A program made the position numbers and the translations under genes. From Streptomyces sp. JH34 (lineage in GTDB: Bacteria; Actinomycetota; Actinomycetes; Streptomycetales; Streptomycetaceae), in contig NZ_JAJSOO010000001.1 of assembly GCF_029428875.1 (NCBI RefSeq), positions 5,642,001 through 5,706,000 of the forward strand: DNA of 64,000 bases, read 5' to 3'. This document shows, in pieces, positions 7,364 through 15,492 of this stretch (position 1 is its first letter; each line of letters opens with the position of its first letter). Under the pieces are notes generated by a model. The model saw nothing but the letters and a program-made list of their open reading frames with translations. It was not told the origin of the DNA and did no database searches.

Positions 7364-9634
7364 TCACGGGGTCTCGAACCGGACGACGACCGATTTGCTG
7401 GCCGGGGTGTTGCTGGTGTCCGCGGTGGCGTCCAGGGGGACGAGCACGTTGGTCTCCGGGTAGTACGCCGCGGCGCAGCCCCGTGCGGTGGGGTAGTGGA
7501 CGACGCGGAAGCCGGGGGCGCGGCGTTCGACGCCGTCCTTCCACTCGCTCACGAGGTCGGTGTAGGAGCCGTCGGCGAGTCCGAGGGCCTGGGCGTCCTC
7601 GGGGTTGACCATGACGATGCGGCGGCCGCCCTTGATGCCGCGGTAGCGGTCGTCGAGGCCGTAGATCGTGGTGTTGTACTGGTCGTGGGAGCGCAGGGTC
7701 TGGAGCAGGAGCCGGCCCTCGGGGAGTTCTGGGTACTCGACCGGTGCGGCGGTGAAGTTCGCCTTGCCGGTGGCGGTGGGGAAGCGGCGTTCGTCGCGAG
7801 GGGCGTGGGGGAGGGTGAATCCGCCGGGCCTCGCGACGCGGGTGTTGAAGTCCTCGAAGCCGGGGATCACGCGGGAGACGCGGTCGCGGATCGTGCCGTA
7901 GTCCTTCTCGAAGTCCTCCCACGGGGTGGTGGAGGCGGGGCCGAGGACGGCGCGGGCGAGGCGGGCGACGATCGCGGGTTCGGAGAGCAGGTGGGGGCTC
8001 GCGGGGGTGAGGTTGCCGCGTGAGGCGTGGACCATGCCCATGGAGTCCTCGACGGTGACGAACTGTTTCCCGCCGGCCTGCACGTCCTTGTCGGTGCGGC
8101 CGAGTGTGGGCAGGATCAGGGCGCGGGTGCCGGTGACGGCGTGCGAGCGGTTGAGTTTGGTCGAGACGTGGACGGTGAGGCGTGCCCGGCGCATGGCGGC
8201 CTCGGTGACGGCGGTGTCGGGGGTGGCGCCGACGAAGTTGCCGCCCATGGCGAAGAAGACCTTGGCGTCGCCGTCGCGGAGTGCCTGGATGGACCGTACG
8301 ACGTCGTAGCCGTGGTGCCGGGGCGAGGTGATGCCGAATTCCTGGTCGAGGGCGTCGAGGAAGGCGGGGGCGGGGCGTTCGAAGATGCCCATGGTGCGGT
8401 CGCCCTGGACGTTGGAGTGGCCGCGCACGGGGCAGACGCCGGCGCCGGGCCTGCCGATGTTGCCGCGCAGCAGGAGGAAGTTGACGACCTCGCGGATGGT
8501 CGGCACGGAGTGCTTGTGCTGGGTGAGGCCCATGGCCCAGCAGACGATGGTGCGTTCCGAGGCGAGGACCATCGAGAGCGCCTGCTCGATGGTGGCGCGG
8601 TCGAGGCCGGTGGCGGTGAGGGTCTCGTCCCAGTCGGCCGCGCGGGCGGCCTGGACGAACTCCTCGTAGCCGTGGGTGTGCTCGGCGACGAAGCCGGTGT
8701 CGACCGCTCCGTCGGCCTCGATGATCATTTTGTTGAGGAGGCGGAAGAGCGCCTGGTCGCCGCCGATGCGGATCTGGAGGAAGAGGTCGGTGAGGGCGGC
8801 GCCCTTCAGCATGCCGCGGGCCGTCTGGGGGTTCTTGAACCGTTCGAGGCCGGCTTCGGGCAGCGGGTTCACCGAGATGATCTTCGCCCCGGCGGCCTTG
8901 GCCTGTTCGAGGGCCGAGAGCATCCGGGGGTGGTTGGTGCCGGGGTTCTGCCCGGCGACGATGATCAGGTCGGCCTGGTGGAGGTCCTCGAGGCTGACGC
9001 TGCCCTTGCCGATCCCGATGGTCTCGGTGAGGGCCGAGCCGGACGACTCGTGGCACATGTTGGAGCAGTCGGGCAGGTTGTTGGTGCCGAACTCGCGGGC
9101 GAGGAGCTGGAGGAGGAAAGCGGCCTCGTTGCTGGTGCGGCCGGAGGTGTAGAAGAGCGCCTCGTCGGGGGAGGAGAGCGCGGTGAACTCCTCGGCGATG
9201 ATCTCGAAGGCGCGTTCCCAGGTCACGGCCTCGTACCGGTCGGCGCCCTCGGGCAGGTACACGGGCTGGGTGATGCGCCCCTGCTGGCCGAGCCAGTAAC
9301 CGCTGCGGGTGCCGAGGTCGGCGACGGGGTGGGCGGCGAAGAAGTCGGGGGTGACGCGGCGCAGGGTCGCCTCCTCGGCGACGGCCTTCGCTCCGTTCTC
9401 GCAGAACTCGGCGGTGTGGCGTCTGTCGCCCTCGGGCCAGGCGCAGCCGGGGCAGTCGAAGCCGTCCTTCTGGTTGACCTTGAGGAGGGTCTGCGCGGTG
9501 CGGCGGACGCCCATCTGCTGCTGGGCGATGCGCAGGGTGTGGGCGACGGCGGGCAGTCCGGCCGCGGCGTGCTGGACCGGGTCGATCTGCGGCGCGTCCT
9601 GGACCGGGTCTCCGGTCGGGGGCCTGGTGGCCAT
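7364..9634 (-). CDS. FdhF/YdeP-family molybdopterin oxidoreductase
   Basis: Large catalytic subunit of the DMSO-reductase superfamily, 756 residues, close to E. coli YdeP. An N-terminal CPGC (61-64) with Cys78 and later cysteines may bind one iron-sulfur cluster. The position equivalent to the formate-dehydrogenase Sec/Cys appears to fall in LPDCSNMCHESSG (Cys190, Cys194). Later blocks VAGQNPGTNHPRM, CWAMGLTQHKHSV and the C-terminal RSHDQYNTTIYGLDDRYRG are typical molybdopterin-guanine-dinucleotide contacts. No twin-arginine signal, so cytoplasmic. ATG at 9634 has GGGGAG upstream. No partner iron-sulfur or cytochrome subunit lies beside it, and the substrate is unknown. Confidence 0.85.
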   Translation of the reverse strand: MATRPPTGDPVQDAPQIDPVQHAAAGLPAVAHTLRIAQQQMGVRRTAQTLLKVNQKDGFDCPGCAWPEGDRRHTAEFCENGAKAVAEEATLRRVTPDFFAAHPVADLGTRSGYWLGQQGRITQPVYLPEGADRYEAVTWERAFEIIAEEFTALSSPDEALFYTSGRTSNEAAFLLQLLAREFGTNNLPDCSNMCHESSGSALTETIGIGKGSVSLEDLHQADLIIVAGQNPGTNHPRMLSALEQAKAAGAKIISVNPLPEAGLERFKNPQTARGMLKGAALTDLFLQIRIGGDQALFRLLNKMIIEADGAVDTGFVAEHTHGYEEFVQAARAADWDETLTATGLDRATIEQALSMVLASERTIVCWAMGLTQHKHSVPTIREVVNFLLLRGNIGRPGAGVCPVRGHSNVQGDRTMGIFERPAPAFLDALDQEFGITSPRHHGYDVVRSIQALRDGDAKVFFAMGGNFVGATPDTAVTEAAMRRARLTVHVSTKLNRSHAVTGTRALILPTLGRTDKDVQAGGKQFVTVEDSMGMVHASRGNLTPASPHLLSEPAIVARLARAVLGPASTTPWEDFEKDYGTIRDRVSRVIPGFEDFNTRVARPGGFTLPHAPRDERRFPTATGKANFTAAPVEYPELPEGRLLLQTLRSHDQYNTTIYGLDDRYRGIKGGRRIVMVNPEDAQALGLADGSYTDLVSEWKDGVERRAPGFRVVHYPTARGCAAAYYPETNVLVPLDATADTSNTPASKSVVVRFETP

Positions 9635-9845
9635 GGTGCTCCCCTTCGAGCGCTTGCGGGGGCGCGCTCACGTGCGTCCGCGCCCTGTCACGTCTTCCTA
9701 CGCCTTCACTGTCTTTCGATCCTGTCATGCACGCGTGCGGGGTTGAGGGGCGGAGGCCGGTGTGCGGTGGGTGCGCGTGGTGGAGCGGCGGGGGCCGGGC
9801 GGTGGCCGGTCCGGAATGTCAGTGGTCCGTGGCAGGATCGGGGGC

Positions 9846-12557
9846 GTGGCTGAGACGGCATCGAAGAAGACGGCAGACAACCGACCGCGCCTGCTCCTGA
9901 TGGACGGGCACTCCCTGGCGTACCGGGCGTTCTTCGCCCTGCCCGCGGAGAATTTCACGACGGCGACGGGGCAGCCGACGAATGCCGTGTACGGCTTCAT
10001 GTCGATGCTGGCGAACACGCTGCGCGACGAGGCGCCCACGCATTTCGCCGTCGCGTTCGACGTGTCCCGCAAGACGTGGCGTGCGCAGGAGTTCCCCGAG
10101 TACAAGGCGAACCGCTCCAAGACCCCCGACGAGTTCAAGGGGCAGGTCGAGCTCATCGGTGAGCTGCTGGACGCGATGCGCGCCGACCGGTTCGCGGTGG
10201 ACGGTTTCGAGGCGGACGACGTCATCGCGACGCTGGCCACGCAGGCCGAGGCGGCGGGCTTCGAGGTGCTGATCGTCACGGGTGACCGGGACTCGTTCCA
10301 GCTGATCACGGACCATGTGACGGTGCTCTACCCGACGAAGGGCGTGTCGGAGCTGACGCGCTTCACCCCGGAGAAGGTCCAGGAGAAGTACGGGCTCACG
10401 CCGGGCCAGTATCCGGACTTCGCGGCGCTGCGCGGTGACCCGTCGGACAACCTTCCCGGTATCCCCGGTGTGGGCGAGAAGACGGCGGCGAAGTGGATCA
10501 ACCAGTTCGGTTCGTTCGCGGAGCTGGTCGAGCGCGCCGACGAGGTGAAGGGCAAGGCCGGCCAGAATTTCCGGGACCACCTGGACGCGGTGAAGATGAA
10601 CCGTGTGCTGACGGAGATGGTCCGTGACGTGGAGCTGCCGAAGGTTCCGGCCGAGCTGGAGCGCGCCCCGTACGACCGCTCGGCGGTCACGGGTGTGCTG
10701 GACGTCCTGGAGATCCGTAACCCGAGCCTGCGGGAGCGGTTGCTCGCCGTGGACCCGGGGGCGGAGGACGCGGGTCCGCCGGAGCCGGCGGCCGGGGTCG
10801 AGCTGGACGGTGTGGTGCTGGGGGAGGGTGAGGTCGCCCCGTGGCTGGAGGCCCGTGGCGGGCAGCCGCTCGGTGTGATGACCGTCGACACGTGGTCGCT
10901 GGGCAGTGGCACGGTGACGGAGGTCGCGCTCGCCGCCGCGGACGGGGCCGCCGCCTGGCTGGACCCGGCGGAGCTCGGGGAGGCCGACGAGCAGGCCCTC
11001 GCCGAGTGGCTCGCGGACCCGGGGCAGCCCAAGGTCCTGCACAACGCCAAGAACGCCCTGCGGGTCTTTCCCGAGCAGGGCTGGCGGCTGGACGGCATCA
11101 CCATGGACACCGCGCTCGCCGCCTATCTCGTCAAGCCGGGCCGCCGCTCCTTCGCCCTGGACGCACTGGCCGTGGAGTACCTCGGACGTGAGCTGGCCCC
11201 GGCCCCGGCGTCCGACGGGCAGCTGGCCTTCGGCGCGGAGGACCGTGCGGAGGCCGACGCGCTGATGGCGCAGGCCCGTGCGGTGCTCGATCTCGGTGAC
11301 GCGTTCACGACGCGCCTGGAGGAGGTCGGCGCGACCGGCCTGCTGTACGACATGGAGCTCCCGACGTCGATCATGCTGGCCCGGCTGGAGCGGCACGGCA
11401 TCGCCGCCGACCGGGCGCATCTGGAGGGCATGGAGCAGCAGTTCGCCGGTGCGGTGCAGCAGGCGGTGAAGGAGGCGCACGCCGCGGTGGGCCGTGAGTT
11501 CAACCTCGGTTCGCCGAAGCAGCTGCAGGAGGTCCTCTTCGGTGAGCTGGCGCTGCCGAAGACGAAGAAGACGAAGACGGGCTGGACGACCGACGCGGAC
11601 GCGTTGGCCTGGCTGGCCGCGCAGACCGAGCACGAGCTGCCGGTCATCATGCTGCGCCACCGGGAGCAGGCGAAGCTGCGGGTCACCGTCGAGGGCCTGA
11701 TCAAGACGATCGGTGCGGACGGCCGTATCCACACCACGTTCAACCAGACGGTCGCGGCGACGGGCCGTCTCTCCTCCACCGACCCGAACCTGCAGAACAT
11801 CCCCGTCCGCACGGACGAGGGGCGCGCGATCCGCCGTGGCTTCGTCGTCGGCGAGGGCTTCGAGACGCTGATGACGGCCGACTACAGCCAGATCGAGCTG
11901 CGGGTGATGGCGCACCTCTCGGAGGACGCCGGTCTGATCGAGGCGTTCACCTCCGGTGAGGACCTGCACACGACGGTCGCCTCGCAGGTGTTCGGCGTCG
12001 AGAAGTCGGCCGTCGACGCGGAGATGCGCCGCAAGATCAAGGCGATGTCGTACGGGCTGGCCTACGGGCTCTCCGCGTTCGGTCTGTCCCAGCAGCTGAA
12101 CATCGAGGCCGGTGAGGCGCGCGGGCTGATGGACACCTACTTCCTGCGGTTCGGCGGGGTGCGCGACTATCTGCACCGGGTCGTGGAGGAGGCCAGGGCC
12201 ACCGGGTACACGGAGACGATCCTCGGTCGCCGCCGTTACCTCCCGGACCTGAACAGCGACAACCGCCAGCGCCGCGAGGCCGCCGAGCGGATGGCGCTGA
12301 ACGCCCCGATCCAGGGGACGGCCGCCGACATCGTGAAGGTCGCGATGCTGCATGTGGACCGGGCGCTGACGGAGGCGGAGCTGACGTCACGGATGCTGCT
12401 CCAGGTGCACGACGAAATCGTCCTGGAGATCGCGAAGGGCGAGCGGGAGCAGGTCGAGGAGATCCTGCGGAGGGAGATGTCCACGGCGGTCGAGCTCCGT
12501 GCGCCGCTGGACGTCTCGGTCGGCGTGGGTACGGACTGGGAGACGGCCGCGCACTAG
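9846..12557 (+). CDS. polA: DNA polymerase I
   Basis: Repair polymerase that removes RNA primers and fills gaps. The chosen GTG at 9846 gives 903 residues, the usual Streptomyces size, beginning just before LLLMDGHSLAYRAFF of the 5'-3' nuclease; earlier in-frame starts at 9762 and 9816 have worse context. Order: 5'-3' exonuclease (1 to about 300, with EADDVIATLA and GDRDSFQL), a remnant 3'-5' exonuclease domain, then the polymerase domain with TADYSQIELRV (Asp about 679), RRKIKAMSYGLAYG and LLQVHDEIVLE (Asp about 856). In the exonuclease remnant the DxE motif reads VDTW and another metal Asp is replaced in HNAKNAL, so proofreading is probably absent, as in other actinobacterial PolA. Divergent from the oxidoreductase gene. 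Confidence 0.97.
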   Translation: MAETASKKTADNRPRLLLMDGHSLAYRAFFALPAENFTTATGQPTNAVYGFMSMLANTLRDEAPTHFAVAFDVSRKTWRAQEFPEYKANRSKTPDEFKGQVELIGELLDAMRADRFAVDGFEADDVIATLATQAEAAGFEVLIVTGDRDSFQLITDHVTVLYPTKGVSELTRFTPEKVQEKYGLTPGQYPDFAALRGDPSDNLPGIPGVGEKTAAKWINQFGSFAELVERADEVKGKAGQNFRDHLDAVKMNRVLTEMVRDVELPKVPAELERAPYDRSAVTGVLDVLEIRNPSLRERLLAVDPGAEDAGPPEPAAGVELDGVVLGEGEVAPWLEARGGQPLGVMTVDTWSLGSGTVTEVALAAADGAAAWLDPAELGEADEQALAEWLADPGQPKVLHNAKNALRVFPEQGWRLDGITMDTALAAYLVKPGRRSFALDALAVEYLGRELAPAPASDGQLAFGAEDRAEADALMAQARAVLDLGDAFTTRLEEVGATGLLYDMELPTSIMLARLERHGIAADRAHLEGMEQQFAGAVQQAVKEAHAAVGREFNLGSPKQLQEVLFGELALPKTKKTKTGWTTDADALAWLAAQTEHELPVIMLRHREQAKLRVTVEGLIKTIGADGRIHTTFNQTVAATGRLSSTDPNLQNIPVRTDEGRAIRRGFVVGEGFETLMTADYSQIELRVMAHLSEDAGLIEAFTSGEDLHTTVASQVFGVEKSAVDAEMRRKIKAMSYGLAYGLSAFGLSQQLNIEAGEARGLMDTYFLRFGGVRDYLHRVVEEARATGYTETILGRRRYLPDLNSDNRQRREAAERMALNAPIQGTAADIVKVAMLHVDRALTEAELTSRMLLQVHDEIVLEIAKGEREQVEEILRREMSTAVELRAPLDVSVGVGTDWETAAH

Positions 12558-12578
12558 CACGGCGGGGGGAGACCCGGC

Positions 12579-12607
12579 GCCGCGACGGTCTCAGCCGGCG
12601 TCGCGGC
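12579..12607. terminator. Possible shared terminator of polA and the DUF4184 gene
   Basis: GCCGCGAC and GTCGCGGC form an 8-base stem between convergent genes, overlapping the last codons of the minus-strand gene. Confidence 0.45.
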
Positions 12608-13466
12608 CCGCCGGGCGGGCCCCCGCGGTGTCCGCGAGGGGGCTGTCCGGCGGCGGGGGAGCGGACGGCTTCGGCCGCAGCCGCATCCACGCCCCGTAGA
12701 GCACGAGGCCGGCCGCGAGGCCCGCTCCGGCGCCGAAACACGCCGTCGGGATGATGTCGAGCGGCGTGTCGATATGCCCGAAGTAGGCGTACCAGCGGGC
12801 ACACCGGTGGGCGGTCCCGAGCAGGACGCACAGCGCGAGGAGCGCGCCGGCCCATCCGCGTTCGGACGGGGTCAGCACCGGCACGGACTCGGGGGCGGGG
12901 ACAGGCCCGATGCGTCGCAGGCCGGTGTACGTGAACCATGCCAGGACCGTCAGGGCCACCGCCGAACTGCCGTACTGCACGACCTGGAACACCGGGTGGC
13001 CCGCGATGCTGCCGTTCAGGACGGGGAGCAGGTCGGTGCCCCACCGGTCGTGATGCGTGAAGGCGTCCCACACGACGTGGGTCCCCGAGCCGATGACGGC
13101 GGACAGGACGAACCACGCCGTCTCGGCGAGGCCCGGGCGGCCCGGCTGCCGGGGCCTGCCCCGCAGGAAGGTGTGCACGCGCCCCCGCGCCGCCCCGGGG
13201 AGCAGCGCGACGAGCGGTTCGCGCAGCATCAGCCACAGTGCCACCAGGGCGCCCGTGACGAGGACGTCCACGGTGAACACCCCCCACACGGAATGAGTCA
13301 CCTCGCCGAACTCCATCGCCCCGGGGACCGCCGTGTCGGCGTAGTAGGTCATGTCGGGGGCGAACGATCCGGCGACCATCGCGGAGGCGACGAGAGGCCC
13401 ACGGCCCTGTCCGGATCTTCTGATCCCGGGGAGCACGGCTGCGGCGTGACTGAGCGTGAACGGCAT
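12591..13466 (-). CDS. DUF4184 family membrane protein
   Basis: Predicted multi-pass membrane protein, 291 residues from the ATG at 13466. Family marks are the N-terminal MPFTLSHAAAVLP, SFAPDMTYY, and GTHVVWDAFTHHDRWG, which put several His/Asp residues near membrane edges as in YdjM-like metal-dependent hydrolases. About six hydrophobic segments follow, with a Pro-rich cytoplasmic tail. No good ribosome site is visible before this start, and longer frames upstream lack family similarity. Function not established; the His/Asp pattern suggests metal binding. Convergent with polA, divergent from the transglycosylase gene. Confidence 0.8.
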   Translation of the reverse strand: MPFTLSHAAAVLPGIRRSGQGRGPLVASAMVAGSFAPDMTYYADTAVPGAMEFGEVTHSVWGVFTVDVLVTGALVALWLMLREPLVALLPGAARGRVHTFLRGRPRQPGRPGLAETAWFVLSAVIGSGTHVVWDAFTHHDRWGTDLLPVLNGSIAGHPVFQVVQYGSSAVALTVLAWFTYTGLRRIGPVPAPESVPVLTPSERGWAGALLALCVLLGTAHRCARWYAYFGHIDTPLDIIPTACFGAGAGLAAGLVLYGAWMRLRPKPSAPPPPDSPLADTAGARPAGRDAG

Positions 13467-13604
13467 GGCGGCAAGTATGCGTGAGCCCGCGTCACCCCGT
13501 CGGCGCACACCGGTGACTTGACGGCAGGGAAGCTGAGAAATCCGTAAGAAGCGGTCAGGGACCAGTGTTCGGGCCGCGGGAGTTGCCGTAGGGTCGCCTG
13601 AGTC

Positions 13605-13624
13605 CTCGCGCTGGGGAGCGCGAG
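13605..13624 (+). other. Leader hairpin before the transglycosylase gene
   Basis: CTCGCGCT and AGCGCGAG form a perfect 8-base stem around GGGG, 30 bases upstream of the ATG. It could stabilise the 5' leader. The conserved blocks of the c-di-AMP (ydaO) riboswitch, often found before Streptomyces wall-hydrolase genes, are not visible. Confidence 0.4.
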
Positions 13625-13653
13625 CAGCCGTCGACGGGGAGGGACCGACACGT

Positions 13654-15366
13654 ATGGCAGCGCAATTCGGCCGCAGGCTGCGCAGGGGGGCCACCACCAC
13701 CGCGGTGGCCGCGGCAGCCGTGGCGGCTCTGTCCGCCTCCCAGGCTCCCGCGGCACCCCAGACCGACGGCGCCGCGGGTGACCAGAGCGCAGCCGGGTCG
13801 GCGCCGTCCGGCGACAGCGCGGCCACGGGCAACTCGCCCTACCACACGGACCTTCCGCCGCTGAACACGCCCAACAAGCCCGGCACGTCCGTGAACCTTC
13901 CCGTGACCGGCAGTGCCGAAGCGGGCATACCCGCCTCGGTCCTGGCCGCGTACAAGAAGGCGGAGCAGGAACTCGCCGGCACCGACGCCGCGTGCCGTCT
14001 GCCGTGGCAACTGCTCGCCGCGATCGGCAAGGTCGAGTCGGGACAGGCCCGCGGCGGCAACGTCGACGCGGACGGCACCACCCTCTCCCCGATCCTCGGC
14101 CCGGCCCTCAACGGCCAGGGCTTCGCGCTCATCAAGGACACCGACGGCGGCGCGTACGACGGCGACGCGACCCACGACCGTGCGGTCGGCCCGATGCAGT
14201 TCATCCCGTCCACCTGGGCCACCTGGGGCCAGGACGGAAACGGCGACGGACGCAAGGACCCCAACAACATCTACGACGCATCGCTCGCGGCCGGGCGCTA
14301 CCTCTGCGCCGGCACCCGCGACCTCACGGTCGCCGCTGACCTCGACCGGGCGGTGCTGAGCTACAACCACTCGACGGAGTACCTGCGCACGGTGCGCTCC
14401 TGGTTCGACTACTACAAGCGCGGCACCCACGAGGTCCCGGACGGCACAGGAGTCCTCCCGGCGGACACGGGCGGCGGCACGACCTCCCCGTCCCCCACGC
14501 CCACGACCGGCACCCCTGGCGGCGGCGCGTCCACGAGCCCCACCCCGAGTCCCTCGACGCCCGGCGGCGGCACGTCCCCGAGTCCCGGCACCCAGCCGCC
14601 GCCGACGACCAAGCCGCCCACGACTCCGCCGGCGACGAAGCCTCCCACGACCCCGCCGGTGACGCCCACACCGTCCGAGACCTTCGGAAGCCTCGAGAAC
14701 GCGGGCACCGGGACCCTCACCGCCACGGCCGGCGAGGCGTTCGGCGAGCGCGTCACGGTCCGGGCGAAGAACAAGCTGGGCAAGCCGCTCGCCGGGACCC
14801 CGGTGACCTTCGCCGTCGTCGGCGCGACGGACACCCGCTTCGCCGGCGGGAAGAGCACCGTGACGCTGACCACGGCAGCCGACGGCACCGTCACCGCGCC
14901 CGTCCTGACGGCAGGCGAGAAGACGGGCACGTTCAAGGTGACGGCGGTCGCCGGGACGACCGAGCCCCGCGCCCTCTCCTGGACCGCGAGCGTCACGGCC
15001 CGGGTCGCGGACACCATCGTCCGGACGGGCGACAAGGCCCTGACGGCCGCCCCCGGCACCGAGTTCGCCGACCGCGTCGAGGTCAGGACCACGTACAAGG
15101 GGACCGGGGTCGCGGACACCGCGGTCACCGCGACGGTGCTCACCGCGGCGGGGACGCCCGCCGAGGACGGCAAGGGGCCGTACTTCGAGGACGTGGACGG
15201 CAACCCCGTCCGCACCCTGGACCTGACGACCGGTGCCGACGGGGCCCTGGAACTCCCGAAGATCCACGCCGACGACACCGAGGGCACCTTCACCCTGCGG
15301 CTCACCACCGCGAGCGGCGCCACGCTGACCGTCGAGCTGAAGGTCGAGGCCGCCCCGGCGGCCTGA
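13654..15366 (+). CDS. Secreted lytic transglycosylase with Ig-like repeats
   Basis: Cell-wall lytic enzyme, 570 residues. A Sec-type signal (RRLRRGATTTAVAAAAVAAL, to about residue 33) is followed by a low-complexity spacer and a transglycosylase domain of the soluble/MltB type at about 90-260: catalytic Glu in IGKVESGQARGG, DRAVGPMQFIPSTWA, an EF-hand-like DGNGDGRKDP, and AVLSYNHSTEYLRTV. Then comes a Pro/Thr/Gly-rich linker (about 265-345) and two Ig-like or invasin-type repeats (about 350-450 and 455-565) with Thr-rich strands. The repeats probably hold the enzyme at the wall or extend the domain. A strong terminator lies two bases after the stop. Confidence 0.87.
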   Translation: MAAQFGRRLRRGATTTAVAAAAVAALSASQAPAAPQTDGAAGDQSAAGSAPSGDSAATGNSPYHTDLPPLNTPNKPGTSVNLPVTGSAEAGIPASVLAAYKKAEQELAGTDAACRLPWQLLAAIGKVESGQARGGNVDADGTTLSPILGPALNGQGFALIKDTDGGAYDGDATHDRAVGPMQFIPSTWATWGQDGNGDGRKDPNNIYDASLAAGRYLCAGTRDLTVAADLDRAVLSYNHSTEYLRTVRSWFDYYKRGTHEVPDGTGVLPADTGGGTTSPSPTPTTGTPGGGASTSPTPSPSTPGGGTSPSPGTQPPPTTKPPTTPPATKPPTTPPVTPTPSETFGSLENAGTGTLTATAGEAFGERVTVRAKNKLGKPLAGTPVTFAVVGATDTRFAGGKSTVTLTTAADGTVTAPVLTAGEKTGTFKVTAVAGTTEPRALSWTASVTARVADTIVRTGDKALTAAPGTEFADRVEVRTTYKGTGVADTAVTATVLTAAGTPAEDGKGPYFEDVDGNPVRTLDLTTGADGALELPKIHADDTEGTFTLRLTTASGATLTVELKVEAAPAA

Positions 15367-15367
15367 C

Positions 15368-15404
15368 CCGTGACGGGGTCGGGGCGGGCCCTGCCCCGTC
15401 ACGG
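15368..15404. terminator. Terminator after the transglycosylase gene
   Basis: Perfect 11-base stem CCGTGACGGGG/CCCCGTCACGG with a 15-base GC-rich loop, directly after the plus-strand stop; it may also serve hrpB, which ends at 15493 on the other strand. Confidence 0.8.
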
Positions 15405-15492
15405 CAGGGTCCGCCCCTGCCCCGTCCCCGGGGCCGGCAGGGGCGCCGGCGCCGGCCCGCAGCGCGGTCCCGGACGGCGCGGGGCGCGTCCC

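Noticed and set aside
13467-13653. c-di-AMP (ydaO) riboswitch before the transglycosylase
   Set aside because: Only a plain hairpin is visible, not the conserved internal blocks of that class.
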